Source: Apoda limacodes (taxonomy: Eukaryota > Arthropoda > Insecta > Lepidoptera > Limacodidae). From it: 64,000 nucleotides of DNA. The DNA lies in contig OX291558.1 in assembly GCA_946406115.1 (NCBI GenBank), positions 19,026,205 through 19,090,204 of the forward strand, written 5' to 3'. The notes under the pieces were generated by a model. It did not search any database. It was not told the DNA's origin and was given only the letters and a program-made list of their open reading frames with translations. Below, piece by piece: positions 12,324-24,729 of this stretch. The position numbers and the translations under genes were made by a program. How positions within the stretch are numbered: the stretch's first letter is position 1; the number at the start of each line of letters is the position of its first letter.

Positions 12324-13132
12324 GTGGCTAAAATTAGAACTTCATTGGAGCTCTTCATTAAAAATTTTAATTTTACAAAACGACGGCGTTCCACAACCAC
12401 GACGGGTTTTATTCTTATAAGACATATAAAACATTGCCAAAAAAATGCCATTAGTGCCTTCTATAACTTAACAAACGCATTCGACTGCGTACATGCGTTG
12501 GAGGGCTTACCCTCTTAAAACTGAGTAGAAGAACGCAGAAGGATCAATAAAGTTATGTTTATAGGCTCAAAAGTAAAAATAGAAGCAAAAATAAACGTTC
12601 AACAGGAATAAAGTAGGAAAACGTTTTCTCATCATAAAAGATGGATTACGATCATTAAAAATACAGATAAAAATAAATATTTTGTGTTCACATCTATATT
12701 TAGATGTGCTTCGAGAAATTAACGTCAAAAATATAACTGACGTCAAACTTCGCGCTTATCGTAGAATTATATTACCTACATTAAGAAAAAAACAGTTTAA
12801 TGAGGTGCCATTTTTGTACAAACTACTTTATTTATATCCTAGTTGCAGCTCGTGGTTCTGTTTGCATTCGTATAACGATTCACCCTACAACCGAAATAGT
12901 CTCGCGAGGTGTGTTTTTAGTTCGCAAACGTAGTCCCCAAGGTTGGGGAATTAGCTCTCTATCAAGGTTTTCCCTACAGTATGGGGATTTTTAAGAAGGA
13001 ACTGATAAGGTGTTTAAAGGCATGGTAAGCAATACTTCTGGTGTTTCTAGCGTCGATAAGCTACAGTAACTGATTAACATCAGGCGGGCAGTACGCATGC
13101 TTGTTTGCCACCTTAGTTGTAGAAAAAAAATT
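12324..13132 (+). mobile_element. Degenerate LINE with reverse transcriptase relic, family A 3' end
   Basis: The plus strand carries decayed non-LTR reverse transcriptase pieces. RRRSTTTTGFILIRHI followed by YNLTNAFDCVHAL matches the GRST...D...AFDCV blocks of Jockey/CR1-type RTs (12378-12500). After many lesions a frame at 12700-12860 reads LREINVKNITDVKLRAYRRI and may belong to the same element. From 12945 to 13132 a divergent family A 3' end follows, finishing with GCTTGTTTGCCACCTTAG and an A-run. Much of the RT, including the YADD box, is missing. Whether all parts derive from one insertion is inferred from order and strand. Confidence 0.6.
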
Positions 13133-13139
13133 ATAATAA

Positions 13140-16100
13140 TCAAATATATACATTACAAAAAACTTTAAATTTAAATTATTTTAAGTGGCTTACAAAAGGT
13201 TCCATGAATCGAAGAATACAAGGAAATAAATTAAACCTTTTTAGCGCACTAGGTATTAATTACCATATTGGTAAACGGCTACGGGACTCTATCGATTACG
13301 TCAGTGACACGTTCTTAGTTTTTTTTTTTGATTAGATATTTCATCTCGTTGAATAGCGATTATTCATAAATATACCAAGTGTCTGATTTTACTGTGTTAG
13401 TATTGACAGGGTGTACATTCACTGTTCATGCAAAATGATAATATAAGTATCCAATGTTTGAATCTTATAGGTCTCAAATAATTCTGCTATTATATTTCTT
13501 GATATTACTATGATATTTCTTCCAGTAAAACCATATTATACCTAGAAATAACATCTGAATAGTAAGGCAACATGAGGGAAGAATACGCGCATAAAGAGTA
13601 TTTTCATAGGAAGTTGATTGCGATAAAGTCTGAAGTCTGGTCTCTCCTTCTCGGGGGCAAAATGTAATACATCTCACCTCTCGCGGCCTTCTTTACAAAG
13701 ACTCGAGAACTGAGATGTAAGTACTTTCATACATTAAGCGCCCGAGAGCACGAGAACCGAGTTTCCCAGACTTTTTCGTAATCAGCTCCCTGAACATTTG
13801 AAGTCTTAACGTCCAAAAACTGGAACTAAATGTCGCCTCCTACCAAATTTCTCGATTAGCAAAATAAAAGACTAAAACATTTTCACAGGAAAATCATGGA
13901 AATTGATAAGAAAATAGTAGGCGTTAAAGGGAAAATTCGTCTGAATCTCATCAGCTAAAAGGTCCGACAGTTGGGCCGGCTGAAAGGCCACATTGACTAT
14001 GTATGACTGTTTATGTTTCAGCTTCAACGAGATAGTTTCGCACAAATGTATTTTATTTATGTTATGTAAGCGTTATTTAGCTTGGATAAAATACATCGTA
14101 CCTAATACAATACCATGAGTTACGGAACGTGTTTCAATGAAATTGTTTTATTTTTCAATTCTTAAGTAGTAGAAGCAGACATGCTACATGAGAATAAGTG
14201 TCAAAATGTTTTTCCACTAATATAATAACTATTTGATTTTTATTTTTTTTAGTTACTAGTTTTGCCTCTGCAAAAACCAGTAACTACCAAACCAATAGAA
14301 CGTCATTAGCACAAATTAAGACTTTTTCTGCGGACCGTCCATTGTAATCCAGACCGCGAGGGTCAGCAACACAAAAACCAGGGACAATGGCATGGCTTAG
14401 ACAATGAACTTGAACAACTCGGGGTATTCTTTCAGTTTTCGTTTGTTGTTGACGTATTAGAGACAATGCCTTTATCAGTTTAGGGGTGTTTAGGGTGGCC
14501 ATCTTTAATGCTGAGTTTAATGTACTTAATTGTTTGAAAACTTTGAGAAATTTGTCAGAAGTTCAGTCTATATAAAAGGAAGGAATTTTCAGTAAGATGA
14601 TTTTAAAATGCTATGGAGTTAAATGTACTCGTACGGGACGGCAGATTTATGTAAGCAGAAGGTAGAATAGTTCTGATTTTTGTTTATTTTACTTAAATAA
14701 CATAATACAATATGTTTTTTGTTTAAAAGTGGTGGTAACTGATGAATCTACACTTTTTTAAACGAGCTAATATTACAATTGAAACATTTAAATAACAAAT
14801 ATACTGATAAATATTATTATTAAAACCTAAAAATTCTCAATATATAAAAATAGATTGTCCATATGGCAGGGAGCCAAAGATGCTGGCTGCATTTTCTCGC
14901 TGGATACTGATTCTGATGTTTGAGCAAGAAAAAAAGCGCCCTGTTGCCCGCCATAGCGACCACCTGACGAGGCGACATTTTTTTTTTTAAATATTGTAGA
15001 AAAGATGTTTAAATACATTTTTGAAGTGAAAACTTCTTTAGCAGCGCTGTGCACTTTTTTTGTGATGGGTAAAAACTGTTAAACTCGCGTCAGGTCACGT
15101 GTCCTGATCGAAAATTCGTAAGATGTCACTCGCGTTAGGACACGTGACCTTTATTTACATAAGGTTAGTTTTTATTTTTAGTATATGGCGATTATAAGTA
15201 GTACAGGGATGTTGGATATGGGATTTTAATTCTATGACAGATTGAGCTGTCAAATATACAACGTCAAAAAAGTAAATAAACAAAAGTTATTATTTTTAAT
15301 AAATAAATATGGATAAGAAGTGATGGGAAGTAAATAGCGAGTATGTTTTCACTTCTGCCGGCACTCCCGGAGTGCAACCCGTTTTTTTTTTTTTTTAATA
15401 AACATATTGATATTACTTTTGTAAGCTTTTCCCAAATTTCTTCTTCAAGCATTTTAGCGGTACAATATTTACCAAACGACCAGCCTCCTTATTAAACTCG
15501 TTACAACTATCTCAATAACAAACGTATACTATACATTTTGCAAATGGTATTCAGGAAGACAATAATTCTAGATAATTTTATACATGATTTTAGGATTCGA
15601 CGAAAAATGATATTGATAAATGATGACGATATTCAGATAGCGAATAAGTTTGTGAATTGCCCCCCTGATCAGTTCGACGAGCCATGTAGCCCGCCTATTT
15701 CCAATTTGACCTTCTGAGTAGACTAAGAAGGTCATTGCCATTCGAATGTTAGTGACTTAGGGTCTTTGATATGTATCATTTCGTATTTTTCGCGCAAAAA
15801 CAACACCTAGGGTATAGGCACTCTTTATCACTGAGTGACTTAGAACTTATCTTGATAAAGACTAATAATTTTACTGTAAGGTAATAATCAAGGTGTTTAG
15901 ACAGAAATTCGTACCTAATTGGTATTCTCGAGTATGGAGAAGTCGAGATTTTTCGAAATCAACTCCCCAGTGTATTTAAAAACGACAAAGCTATTTCAAT
16001 TTATCTCAATACCAAACGTATATATTACATGTCTTATCAAAACATAACAATTAAAATTTAAACACAATTAAATTTATATTAAAGTTTAACACAAAACAAA

Positions 16101-17066
16101 TTAATTCATAATTTTATTACTCGAAGCGACGTCGAGTTACCCTGCCTTAGTAATAACATCTCCATTTCCCTAAGAACGTATTCCCTTTTCCGAGGGTTTT
16201 TTACCCAAATTTATTAGGTTACTGAAGGCGAAACATATAAAGGTTCCCAGATTTAATTTCGAGATGAGAGCTCGCTCAATTTGTGAAGTAATATGAAGTG
16301 AGCCGCTGTTGCTGACACGGAGAAATTTACACAAAGTATATCAAGAGGAAAAGTTTGTACGTTTGTTTTGTCGCGATAATTTCAGGTACTGGCCTGAATT
16401 TCAAAATTGTTTCGTTTCAGGTATTTGTTTCTTTTAGTTATTAACATGTTTATTTTATTGTATATTTTCTTAATTGCATTTACATTTATTCCATTACATT
16501 AATATTTACACAATGAAAAAAAAGTATTGTAAACTTAACCGACATATTAATAAAAGGTTAATTTTGCTAATTTACCGTTTTTAATTTCTTTTTGTTTAGT
16601 ATGTAGCCAGAAAAAAATGTGATAGGACACACATTAGGATTAAAATCTAAATAGGGTTATTCAACAATTCTTAACTTACAAGTACAATTAACAGTTTGGA
16701 CCCTCTGTATGGCACAGCATATTACGAAAACGATAACTTCGGGCTGTAACTCAAATTTGGCACAGTTATAGATAGTAGAATTAACAGAGTAGCCTAGTTA
16801 TGTGTTCTCCTGGCAACTGTAATCTAGAAAAATCTAAAAATCCTACTCTTAAATTTCTACATTGGCTCTGAGAACTAAAATAAAAATTAACACATTTAAG
16901 GAGAGACTTCTTGAACTCACCTCCTTGCAAGGTCACGAGGTGAGGTATTCAGTGGGCAACTAACTATATGAAATATTAATGCCTCCCTAAAGGCTGGAGG
17001 GTGGGATCATAAAACACTCGAGGTTAACTGTAATACATAGGTACATATACTTTATATTATGTAGTT
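13140..17066. other. Long non-coding stretch
   Basis: No gene recognised. A TATA-like TATATAAAAGG occurs near 14569 on the plus strand without a convincing ORF after it. The minus frame at 14284-14502 (72 codons) has fairly even composition but no family match. 15360-15374 is a near-perfect palindrome (GCACTCCCGGAGTGC), and a similar phrase recurs near 50945. The paired E-boxes at 15.1 kb are listed separately. Confidence 0.35.
15084..15150. promoter_or_regulatory. Paired CACGTG E-boxes in a repeated module
   Basis: CTCGCGTCAGGTCACGTGTC (15084) and CTCGCGTTAGGACACGTGAC (15129) are two near-identical modules. Each has a CACGTG core flanked by AGGWCA-type half-sites. The 14-bp cores AGGTCACGTGTCCT and AGGACACGTGACCT are exact reverse complements. 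Known binders of such sites include bHLH factors (CACGTG) and nuclear receptors (AGGTCA). No neighbouring gene start was found, so function is speculative. Confidence 0.25.
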
Positions 17067-17385
17067 ACCAGTTTTTCCTGCGGCTCCACCCGCTTTTTTG
17101 GATATCGGCGTAGGACTCCTACGGCAACTGCTACTTGATTATAGAAATTAGCTATAGCTCTAGCTATAGTTCTTTTAAGTGTAATTCGGTTATAGCTATT
17201 CCCGCGGAAACTTAGATAAAAAGTATTTATAGCCTATACATATATATTATTCTATATCCTTCTCCGTCTCTTCAACCATCGCTTTGCCATTGCCAAATTT
17301 CAGCTCTGTTGAATGCTCCGTTGCGGCGTGATCGAGTTACAAACAAACAACCTTACAAACTTTATCATTGCTAATATAAATAAGA
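17067..17385 (-). mobile_element. Helitron-like element, left of a head-to-head pair
   Basis: The minus-strand 3' end reads GGGTGGAGCCGCAGGAAAAA then CTGGT, and the 5' end is degenerate near 17385. The internal block TATTCCCGCGGAAAC is shared with the elements at 19.3 and 62.2 kb. No ORF. Confidence 0.55.
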
Positions 17386-17395
17386 TAAGTCTATA

Positions 17396-17910
17396 TCTAT
17401 ACTAATATTATAAAGAGGAAAGATTTGATTGTTTGTTTGTTTGTATTAAATAGGCTCCGAAACTACTGAACCGATTTGAAAAATTCTTTTACCATTAGAA
17501 GTCGACATTATCCCTGATGAACATAGGCTACTTTTTACCGCGGGAAAATGCTTCAGTCCTACGGGAAAACGGGTAATAGGACAACGGGTTTATATAGTAA
17601 GAATTATCCTTCCGTACTTATATTTTTCACATAACTTCTAAACGGCTGAACCGATTGCGTTGAAATTTTATATGGGTATTTCGATGGTTTCCTGGATGAT
17701 TTAAAAATACAATTGGACCCGGTAGGTGTCGCTGCTGTCGATTTGTCAACTACTAAACGGCTTGACCGATTGGGTTGAAATTTTGTATGTTTATTTCCAT
17801 GGTTTCACAGACACGAATTTGTTGGTTTTTTTTCTATAGTTGGGGAATTGCTGTAAGAACCTACGCCGATAACGATATGTAGGGCGTTCGAAGCCGCTGG
17901 CAGAAGCTAT
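17396..17910 (+). mobile_element. Helitron-like element, right of a head-to-head pair
   Basis: Starts TCTATACTAATATTATAAAG and ends GAAGCCGCTGGCAGAAGCTA. The body contains two copies of a phrase of the type AAACGGCTGAACCGATTGCG, the usual internal signature of lepidopteran non-autonomous Helitrons. About 515 bp, non-coding. Confidence 0.7.
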
Positions 17911-19254
17911 ATTTAATAATAACAAGGATTATACAGGTTAACTCTACTTTCGTTAGAGTTACCGTTTCCATTGTTGGGGCACCGACCTAGCCAAGTCTCA
18001 TCTTGGGCGAGAGCAATTTGGTCCTTCACGCGGGCCCAGCACGAATTGTAAACGTTACTTACGTCTTTTCTAAGTATGCAGGTTTCCGCTTGATCTTTTA
18101 TTTTGAGATAAGCCAGTTGTATTAACTAAAAATACACTTGAGAAATTTAGAAAAACACTTATTGGGCTGGCACACGTCAGGGCCCGAACGCCGGCCACGC
18201 AGAACACGACGCAGACGCCAAAACTACTACATCACCGATCTTAACTAGGTTTACATTTGGCACAAAAATTACATTTTATGTCTGCCCGCCCTAGACAAAA
18301 ACTGAATAAGTACACTAAAGAATATACCGCCATATTTCAAGCAGTCACTTAAGTATTTCTAAGAGAAAACTTAAGATTCGATAAATAAATTTACATTTTA
18401 TTTAAGTTAACAAGTTTGCTCGGGTGATGGAAGCCGTCTCGAAGTTTTGTAACAAAATGTAAACACGCGCAAACAATATATGTTTTCATCTCATTTGCGA
18501 ACAACCAGCAACAGGCGGATCTGAAAATGTTACCAAGTTGGTAATAAGCTCAGGTATCTTTTTCATTTTTTTTCAAGCTTCCAAAACAACGTTTTCATGA
18601 GAAATTCCAGACATGTAATTTACATATGTATACAATTAATTACTTGATTAATATCAAATAATACTATATTATTTTGAAGAAGACCGAGTGGCGTTAGACT
18701 GCCTCGTTAAAGCTCCCAGGTTCAATTCCCGATACATTTAATTACCAAGCAGTTATTTTAAAGTTGTCTTTGATTCTGTTTTGTGTCACCTCAACTGTAA
18801 CGTTTGTGCTACGAAAACGAATACGAAACGGGCATTGTTAAATTTAAAAATAAATCTGCTACATAGAAGTAAAACCCTCCTTTCCAACATCTATATCTCC
18901 CCATACACTGATCCATGTTTGTAAAAATCTGCACATCTGTTTGTTAGCGAGACAAAAAAAAACACGAATTTTATTACACTTCTTCATGTTTGATTACTAG
19001 AACTTGAATTTACATGACTCGAAGAACTTAAGAACTTTGCAAAAAAAATACAAGGCCTAAACCAACAACCACATGAACAAAGTCGTAGATAGACACTAGC
19101 GTGCAATAAAAAAAACACCATTAATACTAATTGGCAATAAGAGTAGATTAAATTGCTTTCAGCATTCAGAACGATAGAATAATGGAATATCCATCGGAGG
19201 TAATGGATAAATGCCGTAAATTGAGCAATAACTTTGTGTCGTGCCATATTATGT
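17911..19254. other. Non-coding stretch with one tRNA-like piece
   Basis: Nothing recognised except the SINE-like fragment at 18682-18741 listed separately. Confidence 0.4.
18682..18741 (+). repeat. tRNA-derived SINE fragment (Ser/Leu-like head)
   Basis: GACCGAGTGGCG resembles the A box of class II (Ser/Leu) tRNAs, and GGTTCAATTCCC is a good B box 32 bp later. The acceptor and anticodon stems do not fold well, so this is a decayed tRNA-like pol III head, not a tRNA gene. Confidence 0.4.
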
Positions 19255-19486
19255 ACTAGCTTTTGCACGCGGTTGCACCCGCCTTAACGTAGAACTTACT
19301 TATACTAATGAAGTTTACTATAGCAAACTACAGCTGTAGCTATAGGTTGTTTAGGTTGGTTATAGTTATTCCCGCGGGAACTTTTGAATTTTTCGAGAAA
19401 AAAAGTAGCCTATGTCCTATGCCAGGACCTAATATATGGGTGCTAAGGTTGAGACATACTTACACATTCATAATATTATTAGGATT
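19255..19486 (-). mobile_element. Helitron-like element
   Basis: On the minus strand it starts near AATCCTAATAATATTATGAA and ends GGGTGCAACCGCGTGCAAAA then GCTAGT. The central block TATTCCCGCGGGAAC is shared with other copies. The open plus frame inside it is a shadow. Confidence 0.6.
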
Positions 19487-19489
19487 ATG

Positions 19490-21315
19490 GGAGACTACTG
19501 TGTGTGTAACATGTATCGATTAACTTAAACAATAAAATGGATGATAACTTATGTCTGATTTCTGGAGAGCTAAGGTGGCCTCGTCCCGCATTAGAGTTAG
19601 AAAAATTATAGGTGACTCAGATCAAATAAAAAAAAAAGATGGAACCTCTGCGACAAAGAAGTGAGGCCAGTTGAAATTACACCTCGCCGTATACATACAC
19701 AATCACACGCACGCATATACCACGAAAATACACCTTGCCTTGTCAGTCGAGCTATCAGTATAGGCGCGTCGAGCAAATAGTTTATATTAATTTATTTATA
19801 AGATTAAGTGTAACTTAATCTAAAGATCCTGAAAGAAATCCCGTAAGTGGTGTACCTACCTACCTATATTACAACATGGCCGATTTTACTCAATCCAAAT
19901 CTCCTGTCAATTTTCATACGACAAAATATTTATCTTCTAACCCTTCGCTTCACAAAATCAAGGTGTGTTTGTTGAATACAAATTATAATAAAAAACAAAG
20001 TCAAACATCAAAGTAAACTAGTTTGTCGCCCGGGTGCTAAAGGTACAGGGGCGGAGGGTTCGCCCCGGGCGGTATTTTGTGGGGGTACAATCTGTCCCTG
20101 GTATCTGAGAATACAGGTTGATTAACTTTGAATAGTCAATTTGTCTCTATACGTCGTGACATTTATTCAATAGTAATCAAGTTGGTTTTAATCGAAGTAT
20201 CTGGATATTTATTGATATAAGGTATAAGTATAAATGTCGTATATAAGTAGGTATTATAACATAATTATATATGAAAATTATTTGTTTGGATTAAGTACAA
20301 TGTTACAGCCAACTTATATCACAAATCTAGATAATCAGCGGTGTTTCTAACTTCTTCCCAATTTCACAAAAATTCCCCACCAAAACATGGAATAGTACCT
20401 TTATGTACAAGTAGGTATGTATAGTGCATCTACGGTAGTAACAGGCCATCTTGTCAAAAAGAAAGGTTTTGTTAAAATATATAACATGGTAAAGGTCACG
20501 ACGACGTGCCTATAGTGTGCCTTGTAGTTTGCCATTTGCATGCTGTAGGCGACCTAGCCATTGAGTTGTTATTTGGATCGCTGTACACAAGTGCGTCACC
20601 CGTTCTACAGTGGGGACTGGAGAGCTTCGGATGACTTGGAGAAAGAAAGCTTAGACCATAGTCCGCTGCGCTAGCCCAGTACGGATAGCCGCACATTCTC
20701 GACTTATTGGCCATCAACTGTCACTTTTTGAGCCTAGTGTAGCACTAGTGTAAACTGGCCTAAGTTTTTGAGATTCGTAGCGTAACCGACATATACCTTC
20801 TTGTTTAGTATTTTTCACCATTTTTTTTTCGATAATGTGACGATGGATACGAAAAAGATCAAAAGAACATACTTTTGAATTTATAATATTAGGTAGGTAT
20901 GTACTAAGATACTTACCAAAGAGTACCAACATGTTCTTACAGCTATGCTATATTTAAATAAAATTCTTTAATAACGTTTATTGTATCAACTTCAAAATGC
21001 CTTTTTTCCTGTTGTTTGGATAAAATTAGATTCCTCTCTCGCAACACAATATTAAAAGCTCTCTGGAAGGCTGTAAGAGACAACTGCGATTCGTATTTAT
21101 TTATTTTGTCAAAAAAAAATCTGTAATATAAGTTTCAAAATCTCTGTAGCAGAAACACCGATTGTCTATCTGATAAACAACAAATACAAAGTATATTATT
21201 TTGTCTTTTTCTATATTCCTGGACTTTAACACATAGTGCCATCTGATGCTAAACTAAGCATACTTTGTACAAAAATTTGCCTAAACAGAAGTATGTTACT
21301 GTAATATTTAATGAA
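19490..21315. other. Non-coding stretch
   Basis: No gene recognised. A GC-rich patch at 20027-20071 begins CGCCCGGG and ends CCCGGGCG, an inverted pair. 20570-20720 contains a degenerate phrase (GTCCGCTGCGCTAGCCCAGT) that I associate with common insect repeats, without a firm family. Confidence 0.3.
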
Positions 21316-21316
21316 G

Positions 21317-21374
21317 ATGCGAGTGATGTCCCAGGTGATACAAGCTTGTTTGCCACCTTAGTAGTGTAAAAAAA
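21317..21374 (+). mobile_element. LINE 3'-end fragment, family A, internally deleted
   Basis: GCGAGTGATG then CAAGCTTGTTTGCCACCTTA and an A-run. The roughly 60 bp normally between these blocks is missing or shortened. Confidence 0.6.
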
Positions 21375-21843
21375 ACTCAAAATGTGTTTTAATTAGGTAC
21401 TTACCTAATAACTGCTGCTTATAAATTTTTAGACGAATAACGTAGCTAGGTTAGGTTAAGGGTAAGGTTAATGAGTTTAATGTTTAAGCAACTCAAAATT
21501 ATTTTTATGCAAGTAAAGCGCCTTCTTTCATATAGCCAAAAGTAAGGTACTGGTACTGTTTTAGTAAACAAAAAAACAATTTTCGACTTTAGCTAAGTAC
21601 CTAAGTACTAAGAAAACTATTTTTATTTTAAATATCTATAGAAATAAAATCCTACTGACCTTAAAGTTTCAATTTAAAGTTATTGCCTCACATATCTTTA
21701 TTCAGTGTTTGAAAATGGAAAATCGTGTCAAAACCAAGTAAAAATAGCCTTATTGTAGCGTAAATACAATACAAATATTCCTTACTGTACACCAAAACTC
21801 CAAAAAGTAACATTAAAAATAGAACAAAAGGCGACCTTATCAC

Positions 21844-22012
21844 TTTTTTTTTTTATACTACTAAGGTGGCAAACAAGCTTACGGTCTGCCTAATGGTAAG
21901 CGGTCACCGTAGCCTATGGATGGTTGTAACATCAGGGGTATCACTCGCGCGTTGCCGACCCTTCAAAAATCTAATAACTTCTTTCTTGAAGAACCCCATT
22001 TCTCCAGACAAC
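21844..22012 (-). mobile_element. LINE 3'-end fragment, family A
   Basis: On the plus strand a T-run (the poly-A tail reversed) is followed by CTAAGGTGGCAAACAAGCTT, GGTAAGCGGTCACCGTAGCC and GCGCGTTGCCGACCCTTCAA, the family A consensus. It is 5'-truncated after about 170 bp. Confidence 0.75.
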
Positions 22013-24729
22013 CTAAGACTTCAGAACAAAGAAAAATAATTTAATCGGTAACAAGTGGGTGTACTATCGGTAACAAGTAGGGTGATTCTAATGAAATAAA
22101 TATATAAATCTGACTCAAAATCTATTTGCAAATCTTGTAAACATAACCTAACTTTACTTTGATGGTAATTTATTCATAAATCACTATCAAAATCAAAATA
22201 CTTACATGATTACCTTTATTGTCACATTCTTTAACTGGTTTTCAAATCACGTCACTGATTAAACCTAAAATCTACAGAATTCCAAATTTACGATGAGAAA
22301 TAGTATACGTATTTATGTATATGTTGTATAGACTAAAAAATTAAAAGACGCGCGTCAAGGTCATTTTTGTTTACCCGAATTGCAAATAGATTTTGAGTCA
22401 GGTATAGGTACTAAAACTTCAAAGTAAATTTCTGTATTATTATATAGGCAGTATATAAGTATGTGTTTCTTAATCAAGCCGAGTCTGCACTTGGATGAGA
22501 GTATTGTCCGTCCTATCTTATACGTTTAAACGAGCAATTCGAGTATTTATTATATAGTGTATTTTTTATATATATATTCATAATTTCGGAAACGTCTCCA
22601 ACGCTCCCGTGAAATTTAGTACGCAGCGGGTTTCGGGGGCGATAAATCGATCTAGCTAGGTGTCATTTTTAGAAAACGTCGTTTTATCCGTGTTTTCAGG
22701 CAATGATAAATTAAAAATATGACTCTCCCTGACATATATTAGCGAGTAGTAATATTATTATTTTTACCACTTGACAATAGATGGCGTTGTTAAAAAAAAC
22801 CAGCAAAGCGTGGTCGTCTCCAAGTAGTTAATTATAAGCCGCTATGCTCTCAAAAGTGTTAATGATTTAGCGTACTGATTTACATAAAAATAATGATACA
22901 GCTTAGTTATCCCTACGACTTTTATGTACCACCAAGTATTAGTTAAATATAAAATATAAATAAAACAAAAATATGTATAAGTAAAAATATTTTAACACCT
23001 ACGTCTAATTTCAAAGCAACCTGTATACAGAAAACCAATTTATTTTGCACTGTACGACTGTCGTACAGCGAAGTGCAGAGATAAGAGGCGGACAGAGATT
23101 CGGCGGTAATGGCTTAATGACCCCCGGGGGTGCAGTCACAGGGGTTGATGCACCCCTGTCGACTGAACACAGACAGGTTAGGTGTACACCTCTCACAATT
23201 TACACAAATTAGTAGAAAATCTTCTATGCAGCCGCAGGCAAGGAGAAAAGTCAAAAAAAATTTGTAACTTATGAATAAAATAAAATTCGTTCTTTAAAAA
23301 TATGCCCTTTGCATGCCATATTACATTATCCGTACATCCAAACGAAAAAACTGAAGTCTTATAGGAATGTCTGTCGGTCCGTCTGTGTGGCGCCAATTTT
23401 CTCCAAATCTACTGAACCGATTAAGTTAAGGGTAAACGCCGAAGCTTTTTTTTCATAAAAATTTGATTTGCCATAATCTTTAATAAAAAAAAATATAGTA
23501 AGTGTCCTGAATTTCAGTTTATATTTTTATTTTAAAGAAAACTGGCCAAATGAGTTTCGTACACGCATTAAGTTAGGGTTCCGTAGAATGAGAATCATTT
23601 TGGATATTTAAAAAACTTGTAAACCGTTTTTGTTCAAACTCCCCGTACCACCAAGCGCCCGGCCCTCTCATACCTTACTCAAACGTTTTAGGAATTATTA
23701 TTATATTTTTATTCAAGGTTTTATTATAAAACTTTGTCGCCATAATAAATATGTATACCAATGGCAAATTACAGCTTTCAAGTTCTTATAGTCGCTAAAT
23801 AATAAAGTCTCTGAAAAATAATGGGTTTATTAGAATGCCAAACTCCTAAGTTTCTGCTATTTATTTTTAAATTTAAAATATAAAACAGGATTAAGGGTTC
23901 TTTCGAAGATTATGGCAAAGTTAATTTTGTATGAAAAAAAATGACAGTGTTGACCTTAAAATTTGTTACTTACCTACCTGTTTTAATTTCTGTGACCCAA
24001 ACATTACCTGGGTTTTGTGATGTATTGTTATTTAAATTAATTAATTTTAAATATGGGTATACTTTTGAGGTTTTACAAGCAGTATCGTGTGATATAAATT
24101 CAAATTCAAATTGAAATGGTTTGTTGTTTGGGTTTTAAATGCATCTTTAAGTTATGTAAGAAAAAAGATGGAACTATTCCCTGCCTTATCATCGAAACCA
24201 CTGAACTTAAATTTATTTGAAAAAGACCTAATTTTTTTTTTATTTATTACAGGAAAGCCTATTTTTGTTATAAATATTTTTGGACATTACACACAGCACC
24301 GTCTGGCCCCAAAGTAAACAAAGCTTGTGTTATGGATACCAGACAACGGATACAAACACATATATAACTTTTTTTTGTAAATACATACATATCATACATA
24401 ATTACACCCAGACTCAAGGCAAACACAAATGTTTTAAATGTTTGTCCACTGCGGAAACCCACACCCACTGCACAGCAGTCGGCCACGCTATCTATGGTCT
24501 TAAAATAACTTGGTAAATTCCTCAATATTGTGAGTACAAATAGACATATATTAAGTAACTAACAAATTTAGGTCAGATTTAAAAAAAAACGCGAGTTCAA
24601 CTCGCACTTGGGATCTTTTCTATTTATATCACTGGCCGACCGTCGAGTAGGCGTGGGCGTTATATAATTAATGTTATGCATGTCATCGGTTTCAGAAAGT
24701 AATTACAGGCTTTATAACTATCTACGTAG
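22013..24729. other. Non-coding stretch with repeat pieces and palindromes
   Basis: 23541-23660 shares CGTACACGCATTAAGTTAGG and the following TTCCGTAGAA with 29180-29225 (dispersed repeat). 24589-24613 (GCGAGTTCAACTCGCACTTG) is the start of the same type of element in reverse. GC-rich palindromes lie at 23120-23165. No exon recognised. Confidence 0.4.
23120..23165. repeat. Two adjacent GC-rich palindromes
   Basis: ACCCCCGGGGGT (23120-23131) is a perfect 12-bp palindrome. Immediately after, CAGTCACAGGGGT (23133) and ACCCCTGTCGACTG (23152-23165) form a 13-bp stem with one bulged base and a 6-nt loop. They stand out in AT-rich surroundings; function unknown. Confidence 0.5.

Noticed and set aside
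14284..14502. 72-codon minus frame starting MATLNTPKLIKAL
   Set aside because: No domain, no splice context that I trust and no upstream promoter on that strand. Length is within what random frames give here.
14569..14579. TATATAAAAGG as a core promoter
   Set aside because: No supported transcript or ORF follows, and such words are common by chance in AT-rich DNA.
24111..24525. Several overlapping 68-85 codon frames
   Set aside because: They lie on both strands over the same bases, with no coding signature; treated as shadows.
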